18,544 bases of DNA from Desulfurococcales archaeon (lineage in GTDB: Archaea > Thermoproteota > Thermoprotei_A > Sulfolobales > NBVN01), in assembly GCA_021158735.1 (NCBI GenBank), contig JAGGUC010000170.1, forward strand, positions 1-18,544, read 5' to 3'. Within the stretch, counting starts at the first letter, position 1. Each line of letters begins with the position of its first letter. A program made the position numbers and the translations under genes. Shown here one piece after another: positions 1 through 7,843 of the stretch. The notes under the pieces were generated by a model. It had not been told where the DNA came from and did no database searches. It worked only from the letters and a program-made list of their open reading frames with translations.

Positions 1-505
1 AGCCTTTCTGTATAGCTTCATCAAGTATCATTAATACAATTGCTCCAAATAAGAACTGAAGCAGTATGGCTGCAGTTATGAATGTATTAAGGCGGTAGTA
101 AGCAGCAAACCCTGCCCCCTCAACACATGCTATAATAAAAGCAAGTCCTTTCTCAGCCTGTGTGAACAACTTCCTGTCCCTCGGGTCTGTCAGGTCCAGC
201 TCTATTATCTTAGCTCCAACAAGTATCTGTATGATTAAGCCAGCAGTAACCATTGGTCCAATACCTAACTGAGCTATGCTACCCGCCGATGAAGCGAAGA
301 CTATGTTAATTATTGGTGGAACCGGGACACCGCGAAGCTCTGGGTGAGCAGCTAAAGGAAAAGCAAGTGTTGATGCCATCACGTAGTAAACTATGAGGGC
401 TAAGAAAGTGTAGAATAACCTCCTCTTCAGGTCTGGCTTCCTCGCAGGCCTGGGTGGAGAGGGGAAGTATTCACCTACCTTAGCTAGCGCACCTAGTACA
501 CCCAT
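1..505 (-). CDS. secY: Preprotein translocase subunit SecY (Sec61 alpha), N-terminal part
   Basis: This is the pore-forming subunit of the protein-conducting channel in the cytoplasmic membrane. About 168 N-terminal residues are present and the rest lies beyond the left edge (the family is about 450-480 aa). The protein opens MGVLGALAKVGEYFPSPPRP. A first membrane helix follows (LFYTFLALIVYYVMASTLAF), then the plug-like stretch ASSAGSIAQLGIGPMVTAGL and further hydrophobic helices. An in-frame TAG lies three codons upstream of the ATG at 505, so the start is well fixed; GGTGCTAGGG gives only a weak Shine-Dalgarno motif. It is the last visible gene of the minus-strand ribosomal operon, 55 bases after L15, its usual place in archaea. 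The spacer contains ACTTAAG, which could be a weak internal TATA element. Confidence 0.95.
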   Translation of the reverse strand, partial: MGVLGALAKVGEYFPSPPRPARKPDLKRRLFYTFLALIVYYVMASTLAFPLAAHPELRGVPVPPIINIVFASSAGSIAQLGIGPMVTAGLIIQILVGAKIIELDLTDPRDRKLFTQAEKGLAFIIACVEGAGFAAYYRLNTFITAAILLQFLFGAIVLMILDEAIQKG

Positions 506-560
506 ACCCTAGCACCACATTCAGGTCTAAGAAAATCTCGGCTTAAGTAAGTCCTAACAC

Positions 561-1025
561 CTACTCTTTAGTGCTACTTCTACTAAGCACTACTACTTCT
601 CCCCCTGCCTCCCTTATCTTATTTATCGCTTTTTCTGTAGCGGCATGCACTACTACCTTTATCTTCTCTTTTACGTGCCCTCGCCCCAGCAACTTATTTA
701 TTCCGAGTGCTGATAAGTCAATAATGTATGTATCTCCTTCACTCTTTAATTCGCCCCTGAGCTTAAGCTCCCTTATAATTTCATTTAATTCACCAACGTT
801 TATCGACCTTACCTCAGCCCTTAAAGCGACTGGCCTTATGAAGCCGTGCTTGCCGAACCAGTCTGGAAAGTACTTCACTATCCAAGACCACTTATGCTTG
901 TGTAGTCCTGCCGCCCCCTTACCACCTCTGCTACCGCTCTTCCTGTGCTGACCTATGCTACCGTATCCATGGGTTCTGCTTCCCCTCATGTATCTGCTCT
1001 TCCGTTTCCTCCTCACCACCATCAT
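561..1025 (-). CDS. rpl15: 50S ribosomal protein L15 (uL15)
   Basis: This is a large-subunit protein that contacts 23S rRNA through a long basic N-terminal tail. The tail is visible here: an Arg/Lys start (VVRRKRKSR), then THGYGSIGQHRKSGSRGGKG, the glycine-rich L15 stretch, followed by AAGLHKHKW. The C-terminal domain ends in the conserved pattern KIKVVVHAATEKAINKI with GGEVVVL. The length of 154 aa is normal for archaea. The ATG overlaps the L30 stop codon (ATGA), with AGGAGGATGAT upstream as a strong Shine-Dalgarno motif; a second ATG follows immediately. It sits between L30 and secY in the usual archaeal order. Confidence 0.96.
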   Translation of the reverse strand: MMVVRRKRKSRYMRGSRTHGYGSIGQHRKSGSRGGKGAAGLHKHKWSWIVKYFPDWFGKHGFIRPVALRAEVRSINVGELNEIIRELKLRGELKSEGDTYIIDLSALGINKLLGRGHVKEKIKVVVHAATEKAINKIREAGGEVVVLSRSSTKE

Positions 1026-1495
1026 ATCATCCTCCTTAGTAATTCATTAATTTCCCTACCTCTGTAACCGAGTTCCCCGCCTGTCTTATAAGGCTTCTTG
1101 ATACTTCCTTTAAATCCTCCTCTAGGTGGGTGAAGTCTGAAAACAGGTTTTACGTACTCATCATACTTATGCCACAGAATCTTACCCTCAACCAAAGAAT
1201 TAACCAACTCATCCAGGTCGTCAACTTTGAAAACCTTCTTTACCACATCATCTGTTAACGGCCTGCCGCCAACAAGTCTCCCTCTCTTAGTGATCAACTC
1301 CTTAAGCGTCTCCTTATCCACCTCCCCCCAAGTCACCCAGTCCTTAACTACCTCCAGCATACCGTCTATTGTAGGGCACTTCGGATATAGAACTGCATGA
1401 AACTTCCTAACCAATCTCAGCATTCTTAAAGTAGCCTCTACCTTAGGGTGGATGTCAACACGTCCCCTAATCCTCATTATTGCGTAAAGTACCAT
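1022..1495 (-). CDS. rpl30: 50S ribosomal protein L30 (uL30), archaeal long form
   Basis: This is a large-subunit protein of the archaeal/eukaryotic L7/L30 type. At 157 aa it is much longer than bacterial L30 (about 60 aa). The bacterial-like core is at the N terminus: YAIMRIRGRVDIHPKVEATL, then MLRLVRKFHAVLYPKCPTID. The archaeal extension carries VDDLVNSL-like and FRLHPPRGGFKG segments. The ATG lies five bases after the S5 stop, and the Shine-Dalgarno motif AGGAGGTAAT overlaps the end of S5. Its stop overlaps the L15 start, so translation of the two is probably coupled. Confidence 0.96.
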   Translation of the reverse strand: MVLYAIMRIRGRVDIHPKVEATLRMLRLVRKFHAVLYPKCPTIDGMLEVVKDWVTWGEVDKETLKELITKRGRLVGGRPLTDDVVKKVFKVDDLDELVNSLVEGKILWHKYDEYVKPVFRLHPPRGGFKGSIKKPYKTGGELGYRGREINELLRRMI

Positions 1496-1500
1496 GCAGA

Positions 1501-2130
1501 TTACCTCCTGCCCCAGTCATAAACTGTGACGAACTTATAGGTGTTCCTTAACGCGTTATATGTTGCTGCGACAAAATTAATGGTAGTTCTTGTCTCACCT
1601 TTAGTCCACGTCCACACATCTCTAACACCTGCATACCTCAGAACTACTTTTGCTGCATCACCAGCAACGAGTCCCGTTCCCTTAGGCGCTGGTATGAGTC
1701 TTACTCTCACACTACCTGACTTCCCCTCAACAGTAAATGGGACACTGTGTGGCTCACTGCATGAGCAGGCCCAGCTCCCACACCCTCTCCTCACTGGTAT
1801 TATGTTCAACTTAGCATCGCGTATTGCTTTCTCAATTGCCTGCCTCACCTGTCTTGCCTTACCAAGCCCTATCCCTACGTATCCGTCAAAATTACCGACT
1901 ACGACCATAGCTCTAAACCTGGTTACTTCACCAGCATCTGTCTGCTTCTGAACAATGTTTATGTCTACTACTTCATGCTTTAGGTCAGGTAGTAAGTAAT
2001 CTACAATTTCAGGTTCCTGAATAACTAAGTTCATGTCAAATACTTCCTTTATGCTAGCTACCTTCCCCTCCTTAACCATCCACCCTAGCCTTGTCCTAGG
2101 AACCCACTCCTCAATACTCTGCTGACTCAC
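1501..2130 (-). CDS. rps5: 30S ribosomal protein S5 (uS5)
   Basis: This small-subunit protein sits at the mRNA entrance and influences decoding accuracy. The N-terminal double-stranded-RNA-binding fold is seen at VVVGNFDGYVGIGLGKARQV. The archaeal/eukaryotic cysteine motif RRGCGSWACSCSEPHSVPF follows, and then the C-terminal S5 domain, which includes GLVAGDAAKVVLRYAGV. The length of 209 aa is normal for archaea. The start is a GTG in a GTGA overlap with the L18 stop, with GGTGAGGGTGAG as Shine-Dalgarno motif. The order L18-S5-L30-L15 is the standard archaeal spc order. Confidence 0.97.
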   Translation of the reverse strand: MSQQSIEEWVPRTRLGWMVKEGKVASIKEVFDMNLVIQEPEIVDYLLPDLKHEVVDINIVQKQTDAGEVTRFRAMVVVGNFDGYVGIGLGKARQVRQAIEKAIRDAKLNIIPVRRGCGSWACSCSEPHSVPFTVEGKSGSVRVRLIPAPKGTGLVAGDAAKVVLRYAGVRDVWTWTKGETRTTINFVAATYNALRNTYKFVTVYDWGRR

Positions 2131-2732
2131 TCACCCTCACCCCCAAAGGTTGTGACCATTCTTTTTTTAACTTCTTCGAAGTGCTCAGGAAGTCTCACTG
2201 GGTTAAGGCCACGTGACAGCATGCTAGAGAACCTCGAGTTGAATAAGTCTGGGTTCTCCTTAAGTAGCATGTCTGCATACTTTGCTATGTGCACACCGCG
2301 TATGCGGTCTTCACTAGGCAATACATCTTCTGATGCTGGAACTTCAATGCCAGCATCTCTTAAACCCTTAATTACTGCGAATATCCTAGATCCTCGAACA
2401 GGTCTATGAAGACCTATGTCAGGTACAGCGTAGGCTATGCCGAGTTTCTTAGCCTTCAGACCTGCTACTAGTCCCGTCAAGTATGCTGCTGGAGTATTGT
2501 TTGGATCTCCCTTCCAACCGAGTTTAAACAATATTTTGCTGTTAACCCCTACATGAGTTATATCTCCTTGCGGTGCGAACTCCACTATCTGTACCATAAT
2601 GTATTTATTTGTTTTTCTTATGACCGCTCTTACCCTCTTACCTGACTTGATCATCCTATATCGCTTATAGTAGTTTGTCTTACCCTCCCTCCTCCGCTTC
2701 CTAGGTACCTTGTACTTAGGGCCCCGCGCCAT
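2127..2732 (-). CDS. rpl18: 50S ribosomal protein L18 (uL18)
   Basis: This protein binds 5S rRNA in the central protuberance. The archaeal form (201 aa here) is longer than the bacterial one and resembles eukaryotic RPL5. The N terminus MARGPKYKVPRKRRREGKTN is typical, as are the IVEFAPQGD core and the conserved segment GLHRPVRGSRIFAVIKGLRD followed by AGIEVP. The ATG starts one base after the L19e stop, with GAGGTAAGGTGA as Shine-Dalgarno motif. The stop overlaps the S5 start. Confidence 0.97.
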   Translation of the reverse strand: MARGPKYKVPRKRRREGKTNYYKRYRMIKSGKRVRAVIRKTNKYIMVQIVEFAPQGDITHVGVNSKILFKLGWKGDPNNTPAAYLTGLVAGLKAKKLGIAYAVPDIGLHRPVRGSRIFAVIKGLRDAGIEVPASEDVLPSEDRIRGVHIAKYADMLLKENPDLFNSRFSSMLSRGLNPVRLPEHFEEVKKRMVTTFGGEGE

Positions 2733-2733
2733 G

Positions 2734-3204
2734 TCACCTTACCTCGTAACCCATGTCTCTTAGGTGTCTCTTCAAGTCAGCTAGGGAAGTAAACGTACCT
2801 CCCTTAGCTAACATGTAGAGCTTCCTGTATATTCTCCTGTTCTCCTTTTCATCTTTGCTGAAGACACGGTGATCTCTCAACCACTTTAAGTACCTGCGTA
2901 TTTTCCTTATTGTTGCAACCCATTTTTCCTTACTGTCGGCTCGAGCATCCTTAGCACCTTTCCTCTTCCCAGGACCTCTCCTGTGACCTTTCTTTCTTTT
3001 TTCATGACGCTCCTTCCACCTACCCCGTGAGTTCCTACGTGACGGTTCCGCCCAAATAACTCCCTCTTTTATTAACTTCCTTATGTCCTCACGCCTGAGT
3101 GCTGCCTCTACATCCTCTATTCTTTCAGGATCAATCTTAATACGTGAAATACCTACACCTAATACCTCTGCAGCCAGCCTTTTCTGCATGCTTAAGTCAG
3201 ACAT
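2734..3204 (-). CDS. rpl19e: 50S ribosomal protein L19e (eL19)
   Basis: This large-subunit protein is found only in archaea and eukaryotes and contributes to contacts between the subunits. The family pattern is clear: MSDLSMQKRLAAEVLGVG, then RIKIDPERIEDVEAALRRED and IRKLIKEGVI. The very basic central stretch (RRNSRGRWKERHEKRKKGHR) leads into a C-terminal helical region ending RDMGYEV. The length of 156 aa is usual. The start ATG has GAGGTGA upstream, and the gene lies eight bases after L32e. Confidence 0.97.
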   Translation of the reverse strand: MSDLSMQKRLAAEVLGVGISRIKIDPERIEDVEAALRREDIRKLIKEGVIWAEPSRRNSRGRWKERHEKRKKGHRRGPGKRKGAKDARADSKEKWVATIRKIRRYLKWLRDHRVFSKDEKENRRIYRKLYMLAKGGTFTSLADLKRHLRDMGYEVR

Positions 3205-3212
3205 CTAACTAC

Positions 3213-3626
3213 TCACCTCGCATTAGCTACTAAGAAACCCATTTCCTGAGCTTTCTTAATCAACTCACTCCTCTTCCTGACGCCTACTGTAGACCCCACA
3301 TAAATTATTACTTCCGAAGGATCCAAGCACTCCAGCTCCCTCACATTATAAACCACTGCTGGCCTCAGACCTGATGGGTGAAGACCTCTTATGCTTCTTG
3401 GTGTTCGGTAGCCTACACTCACTATGGGTGGGTAACCCTTCTCTTTAGCTCTTATGGGATTGTCGATACCTTTAGGTCTCCTCCACTTAGGATCGTTACT
3501 GAACTTGGGAAACTTCCACCACAGATGCCTTAGGAACTCAGGTTTCCTCTTACTTCTAATCATCTTAATTATTTTCTGCTTACCTACCCCAGCCCCATGT
3601 CCTTCGCCTTTACGGCTCCTGCTCAT
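3213..3626 (-). CDS. rpl32e: 50S ribosomal protein L32e (eL32)
   Basis: This is an archaeal/eukaryotic large-subunit protein. It carries the family core FLRHLWWKFPKFSNDPKWRR, then PKGIDNPIR, then a C-terminal part with GLHPSGLRPAVVYNVRELEC and VIIYVGSTVGVRKRSELI. The reading frame is open further upstream to 3677, but I place the start at the ATG at 3626 (MSRSRKGEGHGAG). That ATG follows the L6 stop and has a strong Shine-Dalgarno motif, GGAGGGGTGA, at a suitable distance; the upstream codons would overlap the end of L6. The resulting 137 aa fits the family. Confidence 0.95.
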   Translation of the reverse strand: MSRSRKGEGHGAGVGKQKIIKMIRSKRKPEFLRHLWWKFPKFSNDPKWRRPKGIDNPIRAKEKGYPPIVSVGYRTPRSIRGLHPSGLRPAVVYNVRELECLDPSEVIIYVGSTVGVRKRSELIKKAQEMGFLVANAR

Positions 3627-3633
3627 CAATCGG

Positions 3634-4185
3634 TCACCCCTCCGCATAACCTTTTTCATAAACATATATGCCGTCAACGAAAACCCTTCTGTCTAGATCC
3701 TTAATTCTTGTAGCTCTCTCAATATTAGCAGCTGTCTGACCTACATGCTCAATATCAACTCCTTCCACGACTATGTCCTGCTTAGTTACAGTCACCTTAA
3801 CATTACCCACTATCTTAGCCACTCTAGGTGCTTTTTCACCTAGGAAATTCTCAATTACTACTTTATCTCCCTCAACCTTAACTGTAACAGGGAAGTGTGA
3901 GTAAATTACCTTGAGCTTATACCTGAATCCCTTAGTCACTCCATCAATCATGTTACGTATGTGAGAAGCTATGCTGTAGGTCAAGGCCTTCTGCTTTCTC
4001 TTAGCGAAGTACGACTCGACAACCACCTTATCATCCTCCCTAGCTATCCTCACGTTACGTGCAAAGCCGAAATCCCTTACCACTTCGCCCCTAGGTCCTC
4101 TAACACGCACTTCCTTCCCGCTCACCTCAACATCAACACCTTCTGTGATAAGAATCTCCTCCCTAACTACTACCTCCTTAGGCAA
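3634..4185 (-). CDS. rpl6: 50S ribosomal protein L6 (uL6)
   Basis: This is a large-subunit protein near the sarcin-ricin loop, built from two tandem copies of the same fold. The start PKEVVVREEILITEGVDVEV and the segment GPRGEVVRDF belong to the first copy. NMIDGVTKGFRYKLKVIYSH marks the junction. The second copy contains VEGVDIEHVGQTAANIERAT. The length is 183 aa. The start codon is TTG at 4185, supported by GAGGTGGTG about five bases upstream and by the conserved N terminus; no ATG or GTG is available in frame. The gene lies 11 bases after the S8 stop. Confidence 0.96.
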   Translation of the reverse strand: MPKEVVVREEILITEGVDVEVSGKEVRVRGPRGEVVRDFGFARNVRIAREDDKVVVESYFAKRKQKALTYSIASHIRNMIDGVTKGFRYKLKVIYSHFPVTVKVEGDKVVIENFLGEKAPRVAKIVGNVKVTVTKQDIVVEGVDIEHVGQTAANIERATRIKDLDRRVFVDGIYVYEKGYAEG

Positions 4186-4196
4186 AGTACACCACC

Positions 4197-4598
4197 TCAG
4201 TACACATACGCTAGCAGGACACCGCCAATCCTCTTCTCCAATACCTCACGGTGCGACATAACACCTTGAGGTGTTGAAAGTATAATAATACCTATATCTC
4301 TCGACGGCAAGAACTTCCGAAGCCACTGAGGCATCTCACGTAGGTCCCTGTACTTAACGGACGACCTGGGCTTTATAACACCGCACCTATTGATCCTTCC
4401 AAGAAGCTGAACCTTTATCTTGCCCCACCTACCATCATCTATGTGCTCAAACTCACCTATGTACCCGTACTTCTGCATAACCCTAAGCACCATAGCGATC
4501 AGCTTCGATGCAGGTGTTATCACAGCCTCCCTATTACCGCGTAACTCATTATTCACGATCGTTGAAAGAGCATTAGCTAGCGGATCCATTGAAACCAT
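4197..4598 (-). CDS. rps8: 30S ribosomal protein S8 (uS8)
   Basis: This protein binds the central domain of 16S rRNA early in small-subunit assembly. The family N terminus MDPLANALSTIVNNE is followed by the archaeal segment GYIGEFEHIDDGRWGKIKVQ with LLGRINRCG. The C terminus is IGGVLLAYVY. I choose the ATG at 4598 (MVSMDPLANAL, 133 aa) because GGGTGGTGG lies just upstream as Shine-Dalgarno motif. Two in-frame GTG codons at 4607 and 4604 fall inside that motif and are less likely starts. It lies ten bases after S14. Confidence 0.95.
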   Translation of the reverse strand: MVSMDPLANALSTIVNNELRGNREAVITPASKLIAMVLRVMQKYGYIGEFEHIDDGRWGKIKVQLLGRINRCGVIKPRSSVKYRDLREMPQWLRKFLPSRDIGIIILSTPQGVMSHREVLEKRIGGVLLAYVY

Positions 4599-4608
4599 AG
4601 CCACCACC

Positions 4609-4773
4609 CTAACTATACTTCTTAAATCCTAATTCCCGGGCTACCTCTCTGAAACACTGCCTACATAAGTATAGACCATACTTCTGGATTACTGCATCCC
4701 TACTACCACACCTAACACATACCTGAACCCCTCTGCCGTATCTCCTTACTACAGGTGTCTTATGCTTACCCAC
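4609..4773 (-). CDS. rps14: 30S ribosomal protein S14 (uS14), zinc-binding short form
   Basis: This is a 54-aa small-subunit protein of the 30S head. It reads GKHKTPVVRRYGRGVQVCVR and continues to a C-terminal GFKKYS. Two CxxC pairs, C19/C22 and C37/C40, form the expected zinc ribbon. The start is GTG at 4773, two bases after the L5 stop, with GGGTGAT in the L5 end as Shine-Dalgarno motif; no ATG is available. The order L5-S14-S8-L6 is conserved in archaea. The small size and GTG start make the gene easy to miss. Confidence 0.95.
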   Translation of the reverse strand: MGKHKTPVVRRYGRGVQVCVRCGSRDAVIQKYGLYLCRQCFREVARELGFKKYS

Positions 4774-4775
4774 TT

Positions 4776-5351
4776 CTACATCACCCTGACGTCCAATTCC
4801 TTAATAAAGAATGTTATTGCCTCAAGCTTAGACACTCTGTGCCGACGAGGTATTCTAGACCTCCTCCGATGCCTCCTCATAACTCTAAAACCAGGTCTCT
4901 CAAGGGTAACAGCTACGTCCATACCAAAGACACCTACATTAGGGTCATACTTAATGCCAGGCAACATTATGTGCTCCTTAATACCAAACGATACGTTTCC
5001 ATAGTCATCGAAACTTGATACCTTAATTCTGCGGCCAACGGCTTCAAGGGCCTTCTCAAGAAAATCCCTTGCCCTTCTACCTCTCAATGTAACTACAACA
5101 GCTATAGGTTCACCCTTCCTTATTCCGAACTCCTTAATGGTTCTCCTAGCATACCTGGTAGAAGGCTCCTGTCCCGTTAATTCCTTAAGCACCTTAGCTG
5201 CCTTCTGCAATCTCTCGCCTGACTCACCGACCCCTATATTAACAGTTACCTTTGCTATTTTGGGTTTTAGCATGGAGTTACTGCTCCACTTTTTGAGTAC
5301 ATCATTAATTGCATCCTCATCAATGGCCATTTTTACCCTGACTTGGCTCAT
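4776..5351 (-). CDS. rpl5: 50S ribosomal protein L5 (uL5)
   Basis: This protein binds 5S rRNA and contacts the P-site tRNA in the central protuberance. The signature region reads KIAKVTVNIGVGESGERLQK and continues with the LTGQEP motif; ARRTIKEFGIRKGEPIAVVV and GIKEHIMLPGIKYDPNVGVF are also typical. The basic C terminus RRHRRRSRIPRRHRVS is archaeal. The length is 191 aa. The ATG overlaps the S4e stop (ATGA). Its stop is two bases before the GTG of S14. Confidence 0.97.
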   Translation of the reverse strand: MSQVRVKMAIDEDAINDVLKKWSSNSMLKPKIAKVTVNIGVGESGERLQKAAKVLKELTGQEPSTRYARRTIKEFGIRKGEPIAVVVTLRGRRARDFLEKALEAVGRRIKVSSFDDYGNVSFGIKEHIMLPGIKYDPNVGVFGMDVAVTLERPGFRVMRRHRRRSRIPRRHRVSKLEAITFFIKELDVRVM

Positions 5352-6106
5352 GCTGCCCCCTCAGGTAGAGTTATCTCAGGTTTATCCCTCCCTATAACCA
5401 TGATCTTGTCAAGCGTAGTATAGAACGTGCCCCCTCTCACATCTTCAAGTGTTACTTGCTTCCTGTAGTGCCCCGTTCCCTCACTTATACTTACTAATTT
5501 AGCCACCCTACCCACGTTCCTGCCACCAATTACTATTACGGTACAGCCCTCTTCAAGCGGGAAATAATCTAGAAGCTCTTGACCTGGAACTGATATCTTG
5601 ACCGTACCAATGGTTTTATAGATATCTTCCTCAGGATTCGCTGGATCTGCCACCTTAATTATAATGTTTCTACTATCATGTAGATTTAGCTGTATGTTGC
5701 CGCCATGCACGGTTGTTTTGTTTTCGATTCTGCATAGCTTAAACGATGCTTCCTCCTTACTGATAGGGATTGGCAACATGAATTTAACTGGAACAGGAAC
5801 GATTCTAAAAGTCTCGCTAGTATCTACGATTTCAATAACGTCCATGAGGCCTACCGGGTACTTGTAATTTCTCCTCACCTTACCGTCTACTTTGATGCGT
5901 CCCTCAGCTATGATCTTTCTAGCCTCCCTGCCCGTCTCAGCGTAGCCTAAGATATCCCTTACTAGAATTAGTAGTGGAATAGACCTCTCTATGGGATGCG
6001 GGCCTGGTGATGGCTTAACTACCCACTTATACTCTTTCCTAAGTACAGGCCAGAAATCCGGTGCCGCTAACCTCTTCAGGTGTTTTTTCCCACCCATTCT
6101 AGCCAC
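5348..6106 (-). CDS. rps4e: 30S ribosomal protein S4e (eS4)
   Basis: This is an archaeal/eukaryotic small-subunit protein, unrelated in overall architecture to bacterial S4. An N-terminal basic segment (GGKKHLKRLAAPDFWPVL) leads to an S4-type RNA-binding domain (LLILVRDILGYAETGREARK, residues about 47-110). A central domain with CRIENKTTVHGGNIQLNLHD follows, then a C-terminal KOW-like segment with VIVIGGRNVGRVAKLV. I favour the GTG at 6106 (MARMGGKK, 252 aa) because GGTGAGG lies at the right distance. The GTG at 6115 and the ATG at 6097 are alternatives. It overlaps the end of L24 by a few bases. Confidence 0.93.
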   Translation of the reverse strand: MARMGGKKHLKRLAAPDFWPVLRKEYKWVVKPSPGPHPIERSIPLLILVRDILGYAETGREARKIIAEGRIKVDGKVRRNYKYPVGLMDVIEIVDTSETFRIVPVPVKFMLPIPISKEEASFKLCRIENKTTVHGGNIQLNLHDSRNIIIKVADPANPEEDIYKTIGTVKISVPGQELLDYFPLEEGCTVIVIGGRNVGRVAKLVSISEGTGHYRKQVTLEDVRGGTFYTTLDKIMVIGRDKPEITLPEGAA

Positions 6107-6542
6107 TTTCCTCACCTACCTGTTCTCTCCTCTCTTTTTCCTCCTTTTTAACTTCTTCAGCTTCCTCAACAGGGACCTTACCTTTTCTCCGCTCTACTAT
6201 CTTCTTTCGCACTTTGTCGCTGACGTCAGCCTTTATTATCATCACCTTTGACGGGTGGATGGGGTAGTATACTGGAGTCCCGTCAGCCTTCTTAATAGTT
6301 ACTCCCTCAATAAATACCCTGACCTTTTCATAATCAACTCTGACCACCTTGCCCTCATGTCCCGCCCAGTCACCACGCATTATTTTAACTACATCACCAA
6401 CGCGTACGGGAAGTCTCTTAATACCAAGTTTCCCAACCAGTTCTTCCGATAATCTTGCATTGAAGAGAGTGTGCTTCTTATGTAGAGTGGCTCTGTAAAG
6501 CATCAGCCGCTGTTTTCTAGGTTGGCTCGAAGAACGTTTCAT
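6099..6542 (-). CDS. rpl24: 50S ribosomal protein L24 (uL24)
   Basis: This is an early-assembly large-subunit protein with a KOW RNA-binding motif, seen here as VRVGDVVKIMRGDWAGHEGK at about residues 46-65. The N terminus (SSSQPRKQRLMLYRATLHKK) is the archaeal/eukaryotic RPL26-like form. GTPVYYPIHPSKVMI is also typical. Beyond the usual end lies a highly charged Glu/Lys tail of about 30 residues (VEEAEEVKKEEKERREQV), probably disordered. The ATG at 6542 follows GGTGGTGA. The length is 147 aa. Confidence 0.96.
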   Translation of the reverse strand: MKRSSSQPRKQRLMLYRATLHKKHTLFNARLSEELVGKLGIKRLPVRVGDVVKIMRGDWAGHEGKVVRVDYEKVRVFIEGVTIKKADGTPVYYPIHPSKVMIIKADVSDKVRKKIVERRKGKVPVEEAEEVKKEEKERREQVGEESG

Positions 6543-6561
6543 CTTTCACCACCGCAGAACA

Positions 6562-6978
6562 CTAAATAATAATCGTTGCCAGGTTCGATATGCCACTCCA
6601 CCTCTCTGCAGCCTCCTTAGCTACGGGACCCCTGATCTCACTTCCCTTAGGCGCTCCCTCAGGAGTTACTATGACGCATGCATTGTCCTCAAAAGCAACC
6701 CACGTACCGTCCGGTCTCCTAAAGGGCTTCCTCTGCCTTATTATAACAGCATTCATCACCTGCCCAACGAGATCTGCATTACCCTTCTTCACAGTAACTA
6801 CTACTAGGTCACCGACCGTAGCACCAGGTACTCTTCTTAACCTAGTCTTCCTACCGGGAACGCCTATCACCATGACTTCTTTGGCCCCGCTGTTGTCCGC
6901 GACCCTCAGACGCGTACCCATCAGGATTCCCTCAGCTCTACCAACTCTACTGAATGCCGCGCCACCCTTTTTGGGCAT
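6562..6978 (-). CDS. rpl14: 50S ribosomal protein L14 (uL14)
   Basis: This protein lies at the subunit interface. The L14 signature is seen as RLRVADNSGAKEVMVIGV, then VGDLVVVTVKKGNADLVGQV, and the archaeal C terminus APKGSEIRGPVAKEAAERW. The length of 138 aa is normal. The ATG follows directly after the TAA of S17, with GGAGGTGA in the end of S17 as Shine-Dalgarno motif, so the two are likely translationally coupled. Archaeal order S17-L14-L24-S4e. Confidence 0.97.
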   Translation of the reverse strand: MPKKGGAAFSRVGRAEGILMGTRLRVADNSGAKEVMVIGVPGRKTRLRRVPGATVGDLVVVTVKKGNADLVGQVMNAVIIRQRKPFRRPDGTWVAFEDNACVIVTPEGAPKGSEIRGPVAKEAAERWSGISNLATIII

Positions 6979-7344
6979 TTAGCCTTCACCTCCGCCCTTC
7001 TCGAGTATGCCGAGAACAACCCATGCCACAGACTTTGCTAGTGGTCTGGTCTCACCTATTAGTACCTTATCACCTGGTTGGGCATTGATGCATGGCGGGT
7101 TGTGGGCGTGGATCCTAGACCTACGTCTCTCATACCTCATATACTTCCTAATATAGACTAAATACTCTCTTTCAACTACAACCGTCCTCCTCATTTTCGC
7201 CTTAACTACCCTACCTACAAGCAATCCTCCCCTAACTTTTAAGTTCCCGTGCCACGGACATAGAGGGTCATCACATTCCTTCTCAGGAGGTTTTAGTTGC
7301 TCGTGCCTTATGCCCACATCCTTGATTTCGAGTCCTTCACTCAC
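6979..7344 (-). CDS. rps17: 30S ribosomal protein S17 (uS17)
   Basis: This small-subunit protein binds the 5' domain of 16S rRNA. The archaeal N-terminal extension carries the conserved cysteine/histidine motif CDDPLCPWHG (C24, C29, H32), which may bind metal. The OB-fold core follows: GRVVKAKMRRTVVVEREYLV, then the RYERRRSRIHAHNPPC stretch and PGDKVLIGETRPLAKSVAWV. The length is 121 aa. The start is a GTG that shares its G with the TAG stop of rnp1, a one-base overlap. Confidence 0.96.
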   Translation of the reverse strand: MSEGLEIKDVGIRHEQLKPPEKECDDPLCPWHGNLKVRGGLLVGRVVKAKMRRTVVVEREYLVYIRKYMRYERRRSRIHAHNPPCINAQPGDKVLIGETRPLAKSVAWVVLGILEKGGGEG

Positions 7345-7628
7345 TACTTACCACCTCCGTACCTCTTTAGTCGCTCCTCAGGTCTGCCCACTATTAAATC
7401 ACCCCGCACCTCTACACTCACGGTGTCCGAGAGTTTAAAAACAAATATCCCACCAAACTTAGGTATCTTCTCTACCTTCCCATTTCTAGACTCAACAATA
7501 AGCATGTTCTTAGTTTCGTCAACTACTTTACCCTTCAAACCAGTTAATGAGGAATCCGTGTGGGACTTAACACGAACTTCGAGCCCTATTAGTTCATGAA
7601 ATATTAAGTTGAACCTCCTTCTTCTCAT
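7344..7628 (-). CDS. rnp1: Ribonuclease P protein component 1 (Rnp1, Rpp29/Pop4 family)
   Basis: This is a protein cofactor of archaeal RNase P, which trims the 5' leader of pre-tRNAs. The Sm-like barrel of Rpp29 is visible: LIFHELIGLEVRVKSHTDSS, then LTGLKGKVVDETKNMLIVE, and a C-terminal VEVRGDLIVGRPEERLKRYG. The length of about 94 aa fits. In archaea this gene commonly sits between L29 and S17, as here. The ATG at 7628 overlaps the L29 stop (TGATG). A GTG three bases upstream at 7631 is an equally possible start. Confidence 0.94.
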   Translation of the reverse strand: MRRRRFNLIFHELIGLEVRVKSHTDSSLTGLKGKVVDETKNMLIVESRNGKVEKIPKFGGIFVFKLSDTVSVEVRGDLIVGRPEERLKRYGGGK

Positions 7629-7843
7629 CACTTCTTCCCTTGTTTTACCTTTAGCTCCTCCTCTCTCAACACGGTTAGTATGCGTGCTATATTCTTCCTT
7701 ACAACCCTTATCCTCCCTACATTAGTGAGCGTTCCTAAGAACGCTTGGGTCCTTAGCTTAATTAACTCTATTCTTAAATCGTTGAGTAGCTTCCTCCTTT
7801 CTTCCGAAGACATCTTCCTGATTTCATCAGCTGACAAACTCAT
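7628..7843 (-). CDS. rpl29: 50S ribosomal protein L29 (uL29)
   Basis: This is a small helical large-subunit protein at the peptide exit, near where the signal recognition particle docks. The 71 residues show the two-helix pattern with the conserved EIRKMSSEERRKLLNDLRIE and VGRIRVVRKNIARILTVLRE segments. The ATG overlaps the S3 stop (ATGA) and the TGA overlaps the rnp1 start, so it is wedged between two coupled genes. Confidence 0.96.
   Translation of the reverse strand: MSLSADEIRKMSSEERRKLLNDLRIELIKLRTQAFLGTLTNVGRIRVVRKNIARILTVLREEELKVKQGKK

Noticed and set aside
571..951. Long open frame on the plus strand opposite L15, and similar frames opposite other ribosomal genes
   Set aside because: These are shadows of the real minus-strand genes: they have no ribosome-binding sites, show leucine/serine/proline-rich antisense composition and match no family.
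7344..7628. Rnp1 within the ribosomal cluster as an unusual insertion
   Set aside because: This is the common archaeal position of the RNase P component, so it is expected.
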